Assembly (NCBI GenBank): GCA_025617745.1
Contig: CM046873.1
Span: 27,355,410-27,419,409, forward strand
Length of the DNA stretch: 64,000 bases
Reading direction: 5' to 3'
From: Heliocidaris erythrogramma
Taxonomy: Eukaryota > Echinodermata > Echinoidea > Camarodonta > Echinometridae
The notes beneath the pieces were generated by a model, which saw only the letters and a program-made list of their open reading frames with translations, searched no databases and was not told the origin of the DNA. The position numbers and the translations under genes are program-made. Below are positions 1 to 10,202 of the stretch, one piece after another (position 1 is the first letter of the stretch; each line of letters starts with the position of its first letter).

Positions 1-41
1 CCAACACCGCTGAATTCAATTGCTGATCGGATACTTATACG

Positions 42-559
42 GAAGCTTATAAGTGCCAACCAGATGAGATAAGAAGACGAGAAGACAAGTTAAAATGACG
101 AGAAGACGAGTTATTGGAACTCGGCAAGCCGATTCGATTGGGACAAGAAGACAAGTTGACGAATTGTTTGAACTCGGCAAGTCGAGTTGTTTACGTCAAG
201 AAGAGATGACGAGTTAATGCAACTTGGCAAGTCGACTTGTTTTGGACAAGAAGACGAGATGACGACTTGCCAAGTTGCATTAGCTTGTCATCTCGTCTTC
301 ATGTCATAAACAAGTCAACTTGCCGAGTTCCAACAACTTGTCTTCTCGGTGTTTTTTTTTGTCTCAAAATAGTCGCCATGCCGAGTTCCAACAACTTGTC
401 TTCTCGACTTCTTGTTCAGAATAAGTCGACTTGCCGAGTTCCAACAACTCGTCTTATCCTCATTCATCTTGTCTTTTCGTCTTCTTATCTCGTCTTCTCG
501 TCATTGAACCTGTTTTCTCGTCTTCTTATCTCGTCATCTGGTTGGCACTTATCAGCTTC
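42..559. mobile_element. Large fold-back (inverted-repeat) element
   Basis: The left arm starts near 42 (aagcttataagtgccaacc) and is mirrored by the right arm ending near 559 (ggttggcacttatcagctt). The centre is near 265, where taatgcaacttggcaag (213-230) pairs with cttgccaagttgcatta (265-281). The arms are made of degenerate short repeats around aagacgagatgacgag and aactcggcaagtcga. Short reading frames here are not convincing. No transposase is visible. Confidence 0.75.
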
Positions 560-1080
560 AGGACACATGGGGAACGCTTGAGCTACTCAAATTCGGCTGT
601 CTTCGCCGACACCGTGATCCCATCTCGATTTCATCGTAATATAATACGAAGGCTACACGCAGGTATTGCGAGGGCTTCACGTAGTCGTGTTGCCTTCCTA
701 TGACAATCGGGCAGCTTCTTATTTCCTTCGTATTGTGTTCGTGAGGCGAAAATGCCCGATGGCACCGATGATCACGCGAAGTAAATACGAAGATCGCACG
801 ATTTGACAAGATGCCCTAACGATGGCCTTACGATGGCAAAATGGACACACGAATTCAACACGAAAATGAACCTTCGCAAGGTCTTCGGGCAATATTTTGA
901 CATGCCAAAGATTTTGCCACTGCACACGAACTTGCTGCCGGAGCCTGATAAACTTCACCGGCGGTCATACGATGGTTTAAGATGTCCTCACGAATGGCCC
1001 GATGTCTACACGATCAGAGCCGAATTTGAACATTTCTTGTCTCAAATTCGGGACAGTTTGACGCCTGCATAACCACCTCG
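560..1080. other. CGA/CGAAG-rich non-coding stretch
   Basis: The sequence is rich in cgaag, cgatgg and cacgaa words and lies immediately beside the fold-back element, so it may belong to the same mobile sequence. No exon with credible splice sites or a recognisable domain was seen. The segment from 1080 to 1330 is AT-rich with no feature. Confidence 0.4.
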
Positions 1081-1340
1081 TTGTCTAGCTGGAAAAAAAG
1101 GGGAATTATTTTGAAATTCTGGTATAATACAAGACCTTCCTAAATATAGTGAACATATGAACCCGGCCAGGGTTATGAGACACGACGTAGAAAGAATCTC
1201 GAAAACGGAAAAAAAAAATACCTGTTAAAAAATCCTGACCACAATCCAATATACATTTTCTTTTAAAAAAAATGGGGAGGGGTGTCATTTCATTGCAATG
1301 AAATAGGTATGTAATGTGAGTGGACAATAACTCTACTTAC

Positions 1341-1576
1341 ATAATTTCCTTGCTTTCACAAAAATTAACCAAAATTATTATCGACATCAAGATAGAAAAT
1401 AATATGAATATCGTTTTTTCAATAATAGAATTTGTTACAATCATTAAGGCGTTTGCGAAGTGATGAAGAAAACTACTAGAGGGTTCTAATGCCAACTGAA
1501 CACGAGTCATCATGTGGAATGCATTATAACCTGCGCTAATAACCGAACTCGTGAAGGCAATGAGCCCATACTCCAT
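1341..1576 (-). CDS. Possible first coding exon of a minus-strand membrane protein (speculative)
   Basis: An open frame on the minus strand starts with ATG at 1576 and has A at -3. It encodes 78 residues and then reaches a perfect donor (gtaagtagag, 1340 down to 1331), leaving phase 2. Its last 40 residues hold a strongly hydrophobic stretch (IFILFSILMSIIILVNF) suitable as a membrane helix. No family is recognised and no downstream partner exon can be named inside the window. It could be a chance frame in AT-rich DNA. If real, it is a separate gene diverging from the main one. Confidence 0.2.
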
Positions 1577-1729
1577 TTAATTAAAATTTCACTTTTCATT
1601 TTGCATTCACCTCTTAAATAATACGACTCACATATAGCGGGTAAAAGGCATGGGGATTTGAAAGTAAAATTATGTAAATCTTTACTAGTGGAGACAGAAT
1701 ATTATTATAAAGCTTTTGCACCCGTATAG

Positions 1730-1909
1730 GTATAAATGGTGAAGCAGGGATCTCCCTGGGTGAAATATGGAAGTGCCCTGGAAAAAGCACTTGTCCTTCT
1801 TCATTGCTACCCGATGGCTCGGTCATCACTGGAACTGTCAAGGGTGTGGTCTTCAACGAGTCATCAAGGGCGATTCCTGAAATAATTATCTGCGAGGCAC
1901 CTCATACTG
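1730..1909 (+). CDS. Candidate exon, Cys-containing segment upstream of EGF module
   Basis: An open frame lies between an acceptor (cccgtatag, ending 1729) and a donor (gtaaag, 1910). It is exactly 180 bp and phase 1 at both ends, the same symmetry as every other exon of this gene. The 60 residues hold three cysteines (WKCPGKSTC and IICEAP) and one sequon (NES). No domain is recognised. The acceptor is weak in pyrimidines and an antisense open frame overlaps, so this is a likely but unproven exon. Confidence 0.45.
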
Positions 1910-1986
1910 GTAAAGACAGTAGTCGGAAAGCTTGATGAGAATGTTTAAATCATTTATCGAAACAAGCTGACATTGATTTATATGAC

Positions 1987-2044
1987 GTGGGTGAGTGTGT
2001 GCGTGTGTTTGAATATGTGTGGGTGTGCTCTTTGTGTGTGTGTG
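1987..2044. repeat. GT-rich microsatellite
   Basis: Imperfect (GT)n run in the intron just before the EGF exon. Confidence 0.7.
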
Positions 2045-2127
2045 TACTTCAGATCATTTAAATTTCCAAATCAATCGTCCGATATCCTCTTTAATAATGA
2101 AAACTTTCCTGTGTGACTCATTCACAG

Positions 2128-2247
2128 GGTACAATCCTTGCTCAGATAGCCCCTGTCACAATGGAGGGACATGCAAGGTTTATCTTGGTCATACGCCAGC
2201 TGCGTACAGGTGCCAATGCGATCTTGGGTTTGATGGCGCAGAATGTA
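2128..2247 (+). CDS. EGF-like module exon
   Basis: A 40-codon exon lies between ttcacag and gtgagt, phase 1 at both ends. It carries the complete six-cysteine EGF pattern: C-x4-C-x5-C, then twelve residues, C-x-C-x8-C, with the usual CHNGGTC and CxCDLGFDGAEC cores. The acidic N-terminal residues of calcium-binding EGF modules are absent. EGF modules mediate protein contacts in extracellular proteins. Here the module sits ahead of a propeller-like segment and the FN3 array. Confidence 0.85.
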
Positions 2248-2325
2248 GTGAGTAACATAATTTATTTTTATTCAGCAGTAAATGCCTGTTTTCATAACTG
2301 CAAACACATAGTATTCTTGGTATTC

Positions 2326-2511
2326 GTCACTTTTTAGTAGTAAAGTTCGCCTAAATATACTTAGGATTAATACTAACTGTTAAACAAAATAGGGCAACAA
2401 CATTTATCAAATAAATTTGTCACTTTTTAGTAGTAAAGTTCGCCTAAATATACTTACGATTAATACTAACTGTTAGACAAAATATGGCAACAACATTTAT
2501 CAAATAAATTT
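2326..2511. repeat. Direct tandem duplication, 93-bp unit
   Basis: Two nearly identical 93-bp copies (starting at 2326 and 2419), beginning gtcactttttagtagtaaag, lie in the intron after the EGF exon. Only a few differences are visible. Confidence 0.85.
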
Positions 2512-2737
2512 GTACAGATCATTGTCTCCTTGTTTAACTTTCATTGTATATACAGTCATTTTAAATGTTGTTTTTAACATTTGTAAACAGTTCCTTGTCT
2601 GTTTTTTTTTGTCTTGTGTATGTTTGTTGTGTCAATAGGGCTTCGTGGAAGGCTAGGTTTTACGGAATGAATTACCCTGTCTTTTGAATAATAGATTTAA
2701 AAAATAAAATTCCATCGTCTTTGCTTGCTTCTCCCAG

Positions 2738-3004
2738 ATGTTTCTGTGCAACTGCTCATTGTGAATCCAAAGAGAACCGGTATTTGGTTTGCAAATATGA
2801 GCGATTTCGTCTTCTCGAGTTTTGTAGACTTCGGCGACTCCAACCAAATTGGAACAATGATCTTTGACGACAAAGCTGATACACTTTACTGGATGAATCT
2901 TGTTACCGGACAGTGGTCAATTCACCTATCAAGAATGACATTTGACATTAGGATGCATAGGATGGGTACAATGAATTGGACAGTTATTTCTGATGAAGAT
3001 GAAG
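2738..3004 (+). CDS. YWTD-like beta-propeller segment exon
   Basis: An 89-codon exon lies between ctcccag and gtatga, phase 1 at both ends. The core I-x-x-M-x-F-D-D-x-x-x-x-L-Y-W-M-N, followed by a TG turn and a basic SRM, resembles an LDL-receptor class B (YWTD) propeller blade, with YWMN in place of YWTD. A preceding strand LLIVNPKRTGIWFA fits the edge of the previous blade. One exon covers only one to two blades, so the rest of the propeller is either in the following gap or lost. One sequon (NMS) is present. The assignment rests on pattern only. Confidence 0.6.
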
Positions 3005-3266
3005 GTATGATACTCGTTTGAGAGATAAGGTCTTTTCTATGAATAAAAGTATCCCGCAGTATTAATAAAATGTTGATACCTGCGTAACAAAAAAAAAAAG
3101 AGAAGTTTTATGCCCAACTGGTTAGCATTCATTTTTTCAACGCTGATATTCTAATTCTTTTTACCGAACAATCCTTTGCAGAAATGTTTCTTATTTGGGC
3201 AACTTTGTCCACGTCATTTGGGCAATGTCCCGTTTTCGTTCGGTCAACAATGTGGGTACTTATGCA

Positions 3267-3895
3267 CAGTGGCGTATCTAGGGATTATGGCGCCCGGGGC
3301 AAATAAAGAAGTTGCGCCCCCCCCCCCCCTTCCCCAGTGCCCAAACCTACTTGTACAAGCGAGGGAGCAAAGCGACCGAGCGGCAACTTTTTTGCATTTT
3401 TAACCCTAAAAAGCACAATTTCTTGCGCATTTTACCCAGGAAATTTTTCAACTAACCACTTTAATTATACGGTAGAGAAGTTCGAATTTTGAACATTGAT
3501 AAACGGTTTTCTATTCACTCCCTTCTAAAATTGGGAGCGAAATTAACGAAAACCCTTGAGAAATAGTCGAGGAAATTTAGAAAGTAGGGATTTCTTTTAA
3601 ATGTTGACCCTCTGCAAATGCTGTTTTATGCATTTCATCCTAAATTGGGGGCGCAATACTTAGCAAGAGGCAGATGATACTTACATGATAGCGAGCAAAG
3701 CAACGACAATTACATCTTTATTTTTGATATTTTGAACGATTAAAAAAATATATTTAAAACTATATACTGGGGGTGCGAAATTACGAGATCGTGACAGATA
3801 ATAATTACGCGAGGAAGCAAAGCGACCGAGCTTTAGAAAATGTTCGCATGTTGAACCCTCCAAAAATGTATTTCTTATGCATTAACCCTACCGAT
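3267..3895. mobile_element. Repeat with CAGTGGCGTA terminus, broken by gap
   Basis: It starts cagtggcgtatctaggg, a terminus seen on many DNA-transposon derivatives of marine invertebrates. Inside, the phrase gcgagggagcaaagcgaccg occurs at 3359 and again, one base different, at 3809. A poly-C run (3318-3329) and the 500-N gap interrupt it, so the other end is not visible. Confidence 0.55.
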
Positions 3896-4395
3896 NNNNN
3901 NNNNNNNNNNNNNNNNNNNNNNNNNNNNNNNNNNNNNNNNNNNNNNNNNNNNNNNNNNNNNNNNNNNNNNNNNNNNNNNNNNNNNNNNNNNNNNNNNNNN
4001 NNNNNNNNNNNNNNNNNNNNNNNNNNNNNNNNNNNNNNNNNNNNNNNNNNNNNNNNNNNNNNNNNNNNNNNNNNNNNNNNNNNNNNNNNNNNNNNNNNNN
4101 NNNNNNNNNNNNNNNNNNNNNNNNNNNNNNNNNNNNNNNNNNNNNNNNNNNNNNNNNNNNNNNNNNNNNNNNNNNNNNNNNNNNNNNNNNNNNNNNNNNN
4201 NNNNNNNNNNNNNNNNNNNNNNNNNNNNNNNNNNNNNNNNNNNNNNNNNNNNNNNNNNNNNNNNNNNNNNNNNNNNNNNNNNNNNNNNNNNNNNNNNNNN
4301 NNNNNNNNNNNNNNNNNNNNNNNNNNNNNNNNNNNNNNNNNNNNNNNNNNNNNNNNNNNNNNNNNNNNNNNNNNNNNNNNNNNNNNNNNNNNNNN
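3896..4395. other. Assembly gap (500 N)
   Basis: Exactly 500 N, a standard placeholder for a gap of unknown size. It lies between the propeller-like exon and the first FN3 unit, where more propeller exons would be expected. Confidence 1.
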
Positions 4396-5248
4396 GTTGG
4401 GTAAAGTAATAATGTTTGGTATCGTCAGAAATGGCAATAGATTTCCTACGAATTTTGTACACAATATTTTGTGAAATAATAGGTGGTTAATGAAGTGCAG
4501 ACATTTTGAAAAGTAAGCATTGATCATATTTTGGTTACAATTTTGGAAGAGAGCTGAAAACCACAGCAAATTTTATGATTTATGAAAGGCAAAAAAGCAA
4601 ACATCCCTATTAAAGTGTACTTATACTTATGATGATGTTATTTCTCCTAAGTGATGTTATTCAGGCGGCCTTCTGCATGTGAGAGAGTGAGGCTTTAGAA
4701 AGCCTAATATACATGTATACATGTATATGTGTGTACCTGTCATACTCGACAAAACTACTTCCAATCACGCATATTTTGGCTGCTACTGACTTTTAATTTC
4801 TAGAAAATGCATGCATTCCAGAATGAGCTTTTTAGAGGGTGTTACCAACATAAAATAACATGTACATGTAGATATTAAAATCCGAAATGAGAAAATTGGT
4901 TATTGCAGTACCACATGTAATTTATACTGCCCAAAATTTTACATTTTATGTTACCTTTAGAATAGATTATATTTCTTCTAGAAATTCTGATCAGGTTAAT
5001 GAATCGTGAAGTGAGATATTATGAAACTATGCTTGTGTCTACACCCATTATACAGGTTCATCTTTACAAATAAACCTGAAAAAGTTGTGTCAAAAATGTT
5101 TCGGTGATACCTACATTATTTGACAGCTCCGTGGCAACTATCTTAAAGAAAAACGTTATTGACCCATTTGACTTTTACCAACACTTTGCGTTACCTTTAA
5201 CACTGCCATTTCCATAGCGAGAAAAGAAATGTACATGCACATATTATA
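4396..5248. other. Intronic DNA, nothing recognised
   Basis: AT-rich sequence with scattered acatgtacatgta motifs. An ag at 5055 followed by a short open frame was examined, but it soon stops and has no domain. Confidence 0.5.
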
Positions 5249-5464
5249 CAGCCTTGGAAAAAATTATTAGACCAAGAATGGTTACTGATAGTGGTATTTT
5301 TGTGGTAAGAAAGAAATAAAATAAAATATCTTAAAAGCAAGGTATAATTGCTAGAATTTGGTATTCATTCAATGAAATACAAAGACAAATCATTTTTATA
5401 ATTTTGTATGCATAATACAGTACCCTTATTACAGAAGCTTGGTCTAATAATTTTTCTAGGGCTG
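5249..5464. mobile_element. Tc1/mariner-like MITE (copy 1)
   Basis: The termini are near-perfect inverted repeats (cagccttggaaaaaattattagacc and its mirror) flanked by TA, the target duplication of Tc1/mariner elements. There is no coding capacity. A second copy lies at 58915-59126. Confidence 0.8.
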
Positions 5465-5624
5465 TATGTGTACATGTAGCACACTATTCATTATACATTG
5501 ACATGTAAGCACCCTGCATGCTGCAAAATGAAGTTATATTTAACATATACATTTACACAAGGAAAAGATCCAACTTGCATTCTCTTTCTTTCTCTCTATC
5601 TCTCTCTCTCTGTCTTTTATTCAG

Positions 5625-5658
5625 TTTCCAGTGGAGCTGTGGAAGGCATGGTGACAGT
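5625..5658 (+). CDS. FN3 unit A1, first part (small exon)
   Basis: A 34-bp open segment follows a strong pyrimidine-rich acceptor and ends at gtgagt (5659). It enters in phase 1 and leaves in phase 2, matching the next exon. It encodes SSGAVEGMVTV. It is too short to identify alone and is accepted only because the phases fit. Confidence 0.4.
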
Positions 5659-5724
5659 GTGAGTGATAACTCAAAGTAAAGGACCTACTCTTATTGAAGT
5701 ATTATTTGTGTTCCTGTCTGACAG

Positions 5725-5884
5725 CGATTTCACTCTTGAATTCAACACAAATATTGGTGCCATAAGTGGTTCCTGCCAAGATTCGGGTACATTCAGTGGG
5801 AATCTGTCCCGAGGTGTATATTACGAATTTGAGCTGTTTAAAGGAAACGGCGAGGCGAGAACTCTAGCACCTTACACAGAACAG
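5725..5884 (+). CDS. FN3 unit A1, second part
   Basis: The exon follows ctgacag, enters in phase 2 and is open to a donor at 5885 (gtacaa). The residues FTLEFNTNIGAISGS and then LSRGVYYEFELFKGNG have strand spacing like the later A-type units, with YYEF at the F strand. It ends in phase 0 although the next FN3 exon expects phase 1, so either the donor is misplaced or a small exon is missing. One sequon (NLS). Confidence 0.4.
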
Positions 5885-6206
5885 GTACAAAGCATCTATA
5901 TCTTCATGCACAAAACTCTTTTAATCCCACTGAAATGCTGTGTTAATTGAGAAGTTTAATCTTGTCTACTCCCTGTTTGATCTTGTGGCATACATGTAAT
6001 ATATAATATTGCATCATCGCTATTGCGATAACGCCTTGTTTTTGTTCTGCATTTTCTTATTCTATGTTTCTCTTTCTTTTTCCTTTTTTGACACTTTCCT
6101 GACCTTCAATCTTGGTCAAATTTTCTGGGCATATGGATATGCATGTCTTGATGTGCATAATTGTCTTCTCTAAAAAAATCGCATGTTGAATAACACAAAC
6201 CCACCA

Positions 6207-6369
6207 GGGCGGTATTTCATGTCAATTTCATAAAACATTTTATCAATAACAAATTGCAACAGATCATCTATGACAAATTCGCTCTTTTAATAGCCAATTA
6301 AATGCTATGATTTCTGTAGTTTATATAGTCATTGTGAGTGTTACTGATAACAAGTTTTATGAAACGGGA
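6207..6369. mobile_element. Palindromic MITE, TTTCATAAA family (copy 1)
   Basis: An imperfect inverted repeat of about 160 bp with ends like gtttcataaaacttgttat...ataacaagttttatgaaac and a conserved centre around tctgattggctgagagcaaa. Other copies: 12308-12452, 18449-18597, 40774-40899, 48139-48292, 51135-51276, 56990-57129. Confidence 0.75.
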
Positions 6370-6407
6370 CTCGGGTATTCCGGCATCATGTGCGAATGGG
6401 CATCTAG

Positions 6408-6644
6408 CACTATGAACATGACGAACAAAGAAGCGGACAATTTATGCAGCTCCTCATTGTACCCTTCACAATTGCACTGGTTAAACAAAAGAACATCCAT
6501 TCATTGCTATCCTGTAAAAATATGTAGAACAGGTGTCACATAATAGCAGTGAAGGGATGTCCTTTTGTTTACTAGAGCTATTGTGGAGGGTACAATGAGG
6601 AGCTGCATAAATTGTCTGCTCTCTTTGTCACCGTGTTCATAGTG
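6408..6644. mobile_element. Fold-back MITE, CACTATGAACATG family (copy 1)
   Basis: The ends cactatgaacatg and its inverse (gtgttcatagtg) enclose arms carrying gcagctcctcattgtac and its mirror. The structure is a hairpin over nearly its whole length. A longer copy lies at 47715-47984. Confidence 0.8.
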
Positions 6645-6727
6645 TAGTATATGCATGCACATGTTACATGTGTGCAGGTTTTATGCACGTTTTTTTTTTT
6701 TTTCATTAAATTCTTTACCCTGTTCAG

Positions 6728-7016
6728 ATCCTGCTGTGTTTTTTCGGGGTCTGTGGATGATGACCACAATGCAGACGTCAGCTGAGATCATTTTCGTTTA
6801 CACGGGACTGACCGATGGTATGCTGCTGAATGACCTCCACGGAAGATGAAAATTTCACACCACCAGGACGGCAGTGGCGAGTGTTTGACTTAACTGTCCC
6901 CTTTGAAGATCTCAAGCCATCTACCATGTACAGTCTCTCTGTGAGGAGCCTGCTCAATGCTACAGGAGACTACGAAGAACAATTTGGTCCTGAAATAATG
7001 ACAACCTTCAATACAA
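6728..7016 (+). CDS. FN3 unit B1, reading frame disrupted
   Basis: The acceptor tgttcag (6727) and donor gtatgt (7017) are sound. The 3' two thirds read cleanly as FN3: LTVPFEDLKPSTMYSLSV, then LLNATGDYEEQ, the B-type ending. The 5' part opens DPAVF in the expected phase-1 frame but reaches a stop at 6847-6849. FN3-like residues are spread over three frames between 6728 and 6845, including a GSVDDDHNAD stretch. At least two small indels would be needed. This could be assembly error, an allele, or a decaying exon. Sequons NFT and NAT. Confidence 0.6.
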
Positions 7017-7155
7017 GTATGTTTTCTGTACCCATACATGTACATACATGTAGGTATGGTGTGTGTTGATTTCTGTGTATTTCATATGATTGTATTTTAT
7101 TTAACAGTAAAAAGGTTCAATATTTCAAACTAGTAATGTGATGATGAACTACTAC

Positions 7156-7194
7156 GGGAGGGGGGAGGAGTATGCAGGGGGAGGGGGGAGGGGG
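7156..7194 (+). other. G-run cluster, possible G-quadruplex
   Basis: Five runs of 3-6 G within about 40 bases on the plus strand, with short spacers. This fits quadruplex folding in the transcript or the DNA. Confidence 0.5.
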
Positions 7195-7549
7195 AGTAAG
7201 TAGAGCAGTCATAAGTTCATTTGCTTCAGAGTAGTGTAGCATTCAAAAGTTCTTCGCTATAGATGTTTCAACCCTGATACAGCTGTCAAAGTGAACAGCA
7301 GGGATACCACATTTCAGACAAAAGTAGGAATTCCTACTTTTTCAACATATTTTTAGCCATAGAAAACCATGTTTTATGTACACAAGGGTCCATTCTAGAT
7401 GATTTTTCCTACTTTTTTATTAATTCTAAGTGGCATCCCTGGACAGTGACAGTGAAACAAAGTTATTTTCTAAAGGCTTGTTCAAATATGCTATGGTAAA
7501 CCGCACAAAAAGCATGATATACATGTAGTAATGATAATAATAATAAATT

Positions 7550-7764
7550 ATTCTTGTATAGCGCATCTCATTTTATGATATAACGTCCCGATGGGCTTCC
7601 AAAGGTTTGGATAGCGTCACCCTGGCTTTAGCTCCAGCGGCCGTAATGAGCACACGGTGCATTTCAAGGAATAAATCCTGCCAGGTACCCATTTAACCCC
7701 TGGGTGGATAGTGGCAAATGTGGATTAATATCAAGTGAATGAACCACTATACCACGACACCTCC
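7550..7764 (-). mobile_element. tRNA-derived SINE-like repeat, family 1 (minus)
   Basis: Read on the minus strand it starts ggaggtgtcgtggtatagtg, similar to a tRNA A-box region, and continues through gccactatccaccc, gtaccTGGcaggat and gctaaagccaggg to a tail with gcgctataca. The same blocks recur at 9694, 17221, 21345, 27833, 35287, 50490, 53995 and 54700. Confidence 0.7.
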
Positions 7765-7949
7765 GTATAATTATATACACTTCACATTTCTCTATCTTAT
7801 AGCAGAGATAAGTGAATAAGCATTGGACCTTTGCTTCGTGCATTTGCCATTCATTTGCACGTTAAAAAATGTCACGTTTTTTGCAGCGGCATACATGTAT
7901 ATGAACAGCCCTTAACATGTACTTTAAGTTCACCTGTGGCAAAACCCAT

Positions 7950-7969
7950 CCCCCCCCCCCCCCCCCCCC
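7950..7969. repeat. Poly-C run
   Basis: A homopolymer of about 20 C, shortly before the A2 acceptor; length is unreliable in any assembly. Confidence 0.8.
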
Positions 7970-8056
7970 AAAACCCAAAATTATTTTAAAATGTAAATTG
8001 TATGTCAATGTAACTTTTTATATATTTTTAAAATTACTTGCTAATTACTTAAATAG

Positions 8057-8290
8057 TGCCTCTACCAACTCCTGAGGTTCTCATTATTGAGATGGACAAC
8101 ACTTCATTGGAATTAATCCATGGTGGCACGAGTGCTTCGTTCAACTTCAGCATATCCCCTGACCACGCTGTCATCACACCTGGTGAAAACAACCGGGTAG
8201 TCTTCTCTGGTCTGATGCCAGGAATTCTCTATAATGCATCAATCAATGTCATTGATGAACTTGTCGAGACTTCAGTTCTTCTCAGATTGC
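8057..8290 (+). CDS. FN3 unit A2
   Basis: A single phase 1-1 exon (aaatag / gtaagt) of 78 residues. The B-strand tryptophan is replaced (ASFNFSISPD), while the E-F signature FSGLMPGILYNASI is standard. Sequons NTS, NFS and NAS. It ends LLRLR, like A4, rather than the RT(S/G) ending typical of most units. Confidence 0.88.
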
Positions 8291-8769
8291 GTAAGTCACC
8301 CCCATGCTCCATGGATGACCATGCAATAAGAAGACGTGTTATTCTTAAACTGCCCGAAAATGCCCATTCTGTTAAATGTTCCTCCTTAGACCAATACAGT
8401 GCTACTATTAAATTTACATACAATGATCAAAAATACTCTTTCCAGAGTAAAAATTTGAGTTTTAAATCTCTATGTCATTTTATATTGGGCAAAGAGATAT
8501 TCCATGTTAACCAAATATGGATGTACAATTTACATGTATCTTCATGGATTTCTGTTTTAAGAAAGTATCCATGATAATTAAAATGTGCACGTACATGTGT
8601 ACTGTTCATGTAGTAAACAACTTCATTTTGGGGCAAGATTTGCCACCAACAGCGGAGGAATCTCCTGAAGCTGTTTGTAGCAGCAGTACATGTAGTATTG
8701 AATGCTGTGCCATCTGGCATGCCTTGTCCAAGAAAAATTCATAATTCATTTTCTGATTCACATTTGCAG
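8291..8769. other. Intron, nothing recognised
   Basis: The A2 open frame runs on well past the donor by chance, but that extension has no FN3 features. No repeat was identified. Confidence 0.5.
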
Positions 8770-9081
8770 CTCCATCGAGACCAGTGCCATCTGTTTTGGA
8801 TACCACAGAAACCACGATCACACTGACCATCGTAGCAGGCCCTGGTAGTGCCGACGAGTATGCCATTAGGATTACATCCACCAGCCCGGACGTCTGTCCA
8901 TTCGAAGATACAAGGAACATCACCTTCTTCAGTAGCGGTGTCTATGTCATTGACAATATTCCACCCTTGCTGATGTATGACATAGAGGTCAGGTCACAAG
9001 TTTCAGCAGTGTTGAATGAATCAGGAGCAGTACTTCTAGAAGCATCTTCTAGCCCAGCTTCTGACATCAGTGCATCTACAG
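8770..9081 (+). CDS. FN3 unit B2
   Basis: A 104-residue exon (catttgcag / gtatta), phase 1-1, the longest B unit apart from B17. Strand C reads SADEYAIRI and the E-F turn IDNIPPLLMYDIEV. The B strand has TITLTIVAG with no tryptophan. The F-G loop is long (VLNESGAVLLEASSS). One cysteine (DVCPF). Sequons NIT and NES. Confidence 0.9.
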
Positions 9082-9693
9082 GTATTAGTTTTTATCTAAA
9101 TTGCGCAACATAAAACGGGGTGCATAAGAACAAATGTTTGAAAAGTTTTTGGCATAATATTTTCCCCAGTAATTGAGAAGACCATTTTCATTGTTTTATT
9201 ATCATCAATAGATGAATAACTGTCCAAGTCAAAGGAGAGGAAACTCCAACTTAGGTGTTTGGTCATTTGGTGTCCAATACCTAATCACGCATTGCAGTGT
9301 TATGAACATAAACTTACGTCAGATGTATTATACATGTAGCACTTTTTACTTTGGTCTAATCCAAGCTCTAGTATAGGGCTAATAACTTCATACAATAATG
9401 AGATATAGTGAAATCATAGATGTGGCTGGTCACATTTTTGACAAAATAACAAACATGTGAAAATACTCATCTAATCTGCATAGACCATAATTAAAGTATC
9501 GGATATATGATATTTTGTCCAGCAGTAGTCAGACCTTCCATGACCCGGATCTTAGCTAGGGGTCATAATGACCCACCTTCCAACAGGAAAAATTGCTCAC
9601 AAAATACATGTAGGCCTGAATAGAGTTTTAAACCCACTTACATGTACAGTGTCGATGTGATAGTCCAATTTGTAAAACCTCCATGTACATTCT

Positions 9694-9852
9694 CGGAGGT
9701 GTCAGGTATATATAGTGGTTCAAATACCTGACTTTCTGTCAAGAGGTTGGGGTTTGAAGTTTGAATGTCAGCAAAGTATTATTGTCTTTAGGAAGAGGTT
9801 AATCTACTTTTTCCACTCTCCATGTAGGTAAAGTAAGTGGATACCTGGTCAA
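9694..9852 (+). mobile_element. SINE-like repeat, family 1
   Basis: It starts ggaggtgtcaggtatatata and has the shared block ccactctccatgtaggtaaagt; this is a diverged copy. The remainder of the 9082-10410 intron shows only acatgta motifs and the hairpin listed next. Confidence 0.55.
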
Positions 9853-10107
9853 AAAAAATAGTTCTGAATGCTTTTAAAATACCCCAGCACTTTGGTTAAA
9901 TATAGGATAATGATATGAGAAATTGTAAGGTAACTTAAGCTATATATAAATTAAGCATTAAGCATCCATACTATCTTTTGAAGAAAACTGTGAGAACAAT
10001 TTGTTGTTGTCAATGTTTTAAGCACTCTTGTTTTTATTGCAGATACAATTATTAACAATTTAGATGCGAAAAGTGTTGCATAGATATACATGTAGTCGAG
10101 GAATGGT

Positions 10108-10202
10108 CACATTTGGCAGCATTTCAAGAAACCGTCATAAGTACAAGTTCGGGATGGCGGTGAACCTGTACTTGTGACAGTTTTTTGAAACACTGTCTAG
10201 GT
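10108..10202. mobile_element. Hairpin MITE with GTACAAGTTCG arms (copy 1)
   Basis: Left arm aaaccgtcataagtacaagttcg, right arm around gaacctgtacttgtgacag. A related, better preserved copy is at 12722-12889. Confidence 0.6.

Noticed and set aside
5056-5103. A possible exon after the acceptor-like ttatacag at 5055
   Set aside because: The open stretch is short, stops soon after, shows no domain and its phases do not connect propeller and FN3 exons convincingly.
8291-8574. Continuation of the A2 reading frame beyond the exon
   Set aside because: A gtaagt donor sits exactly where the FN3 unit ends in phase 1, and the extension has no FN3 features.
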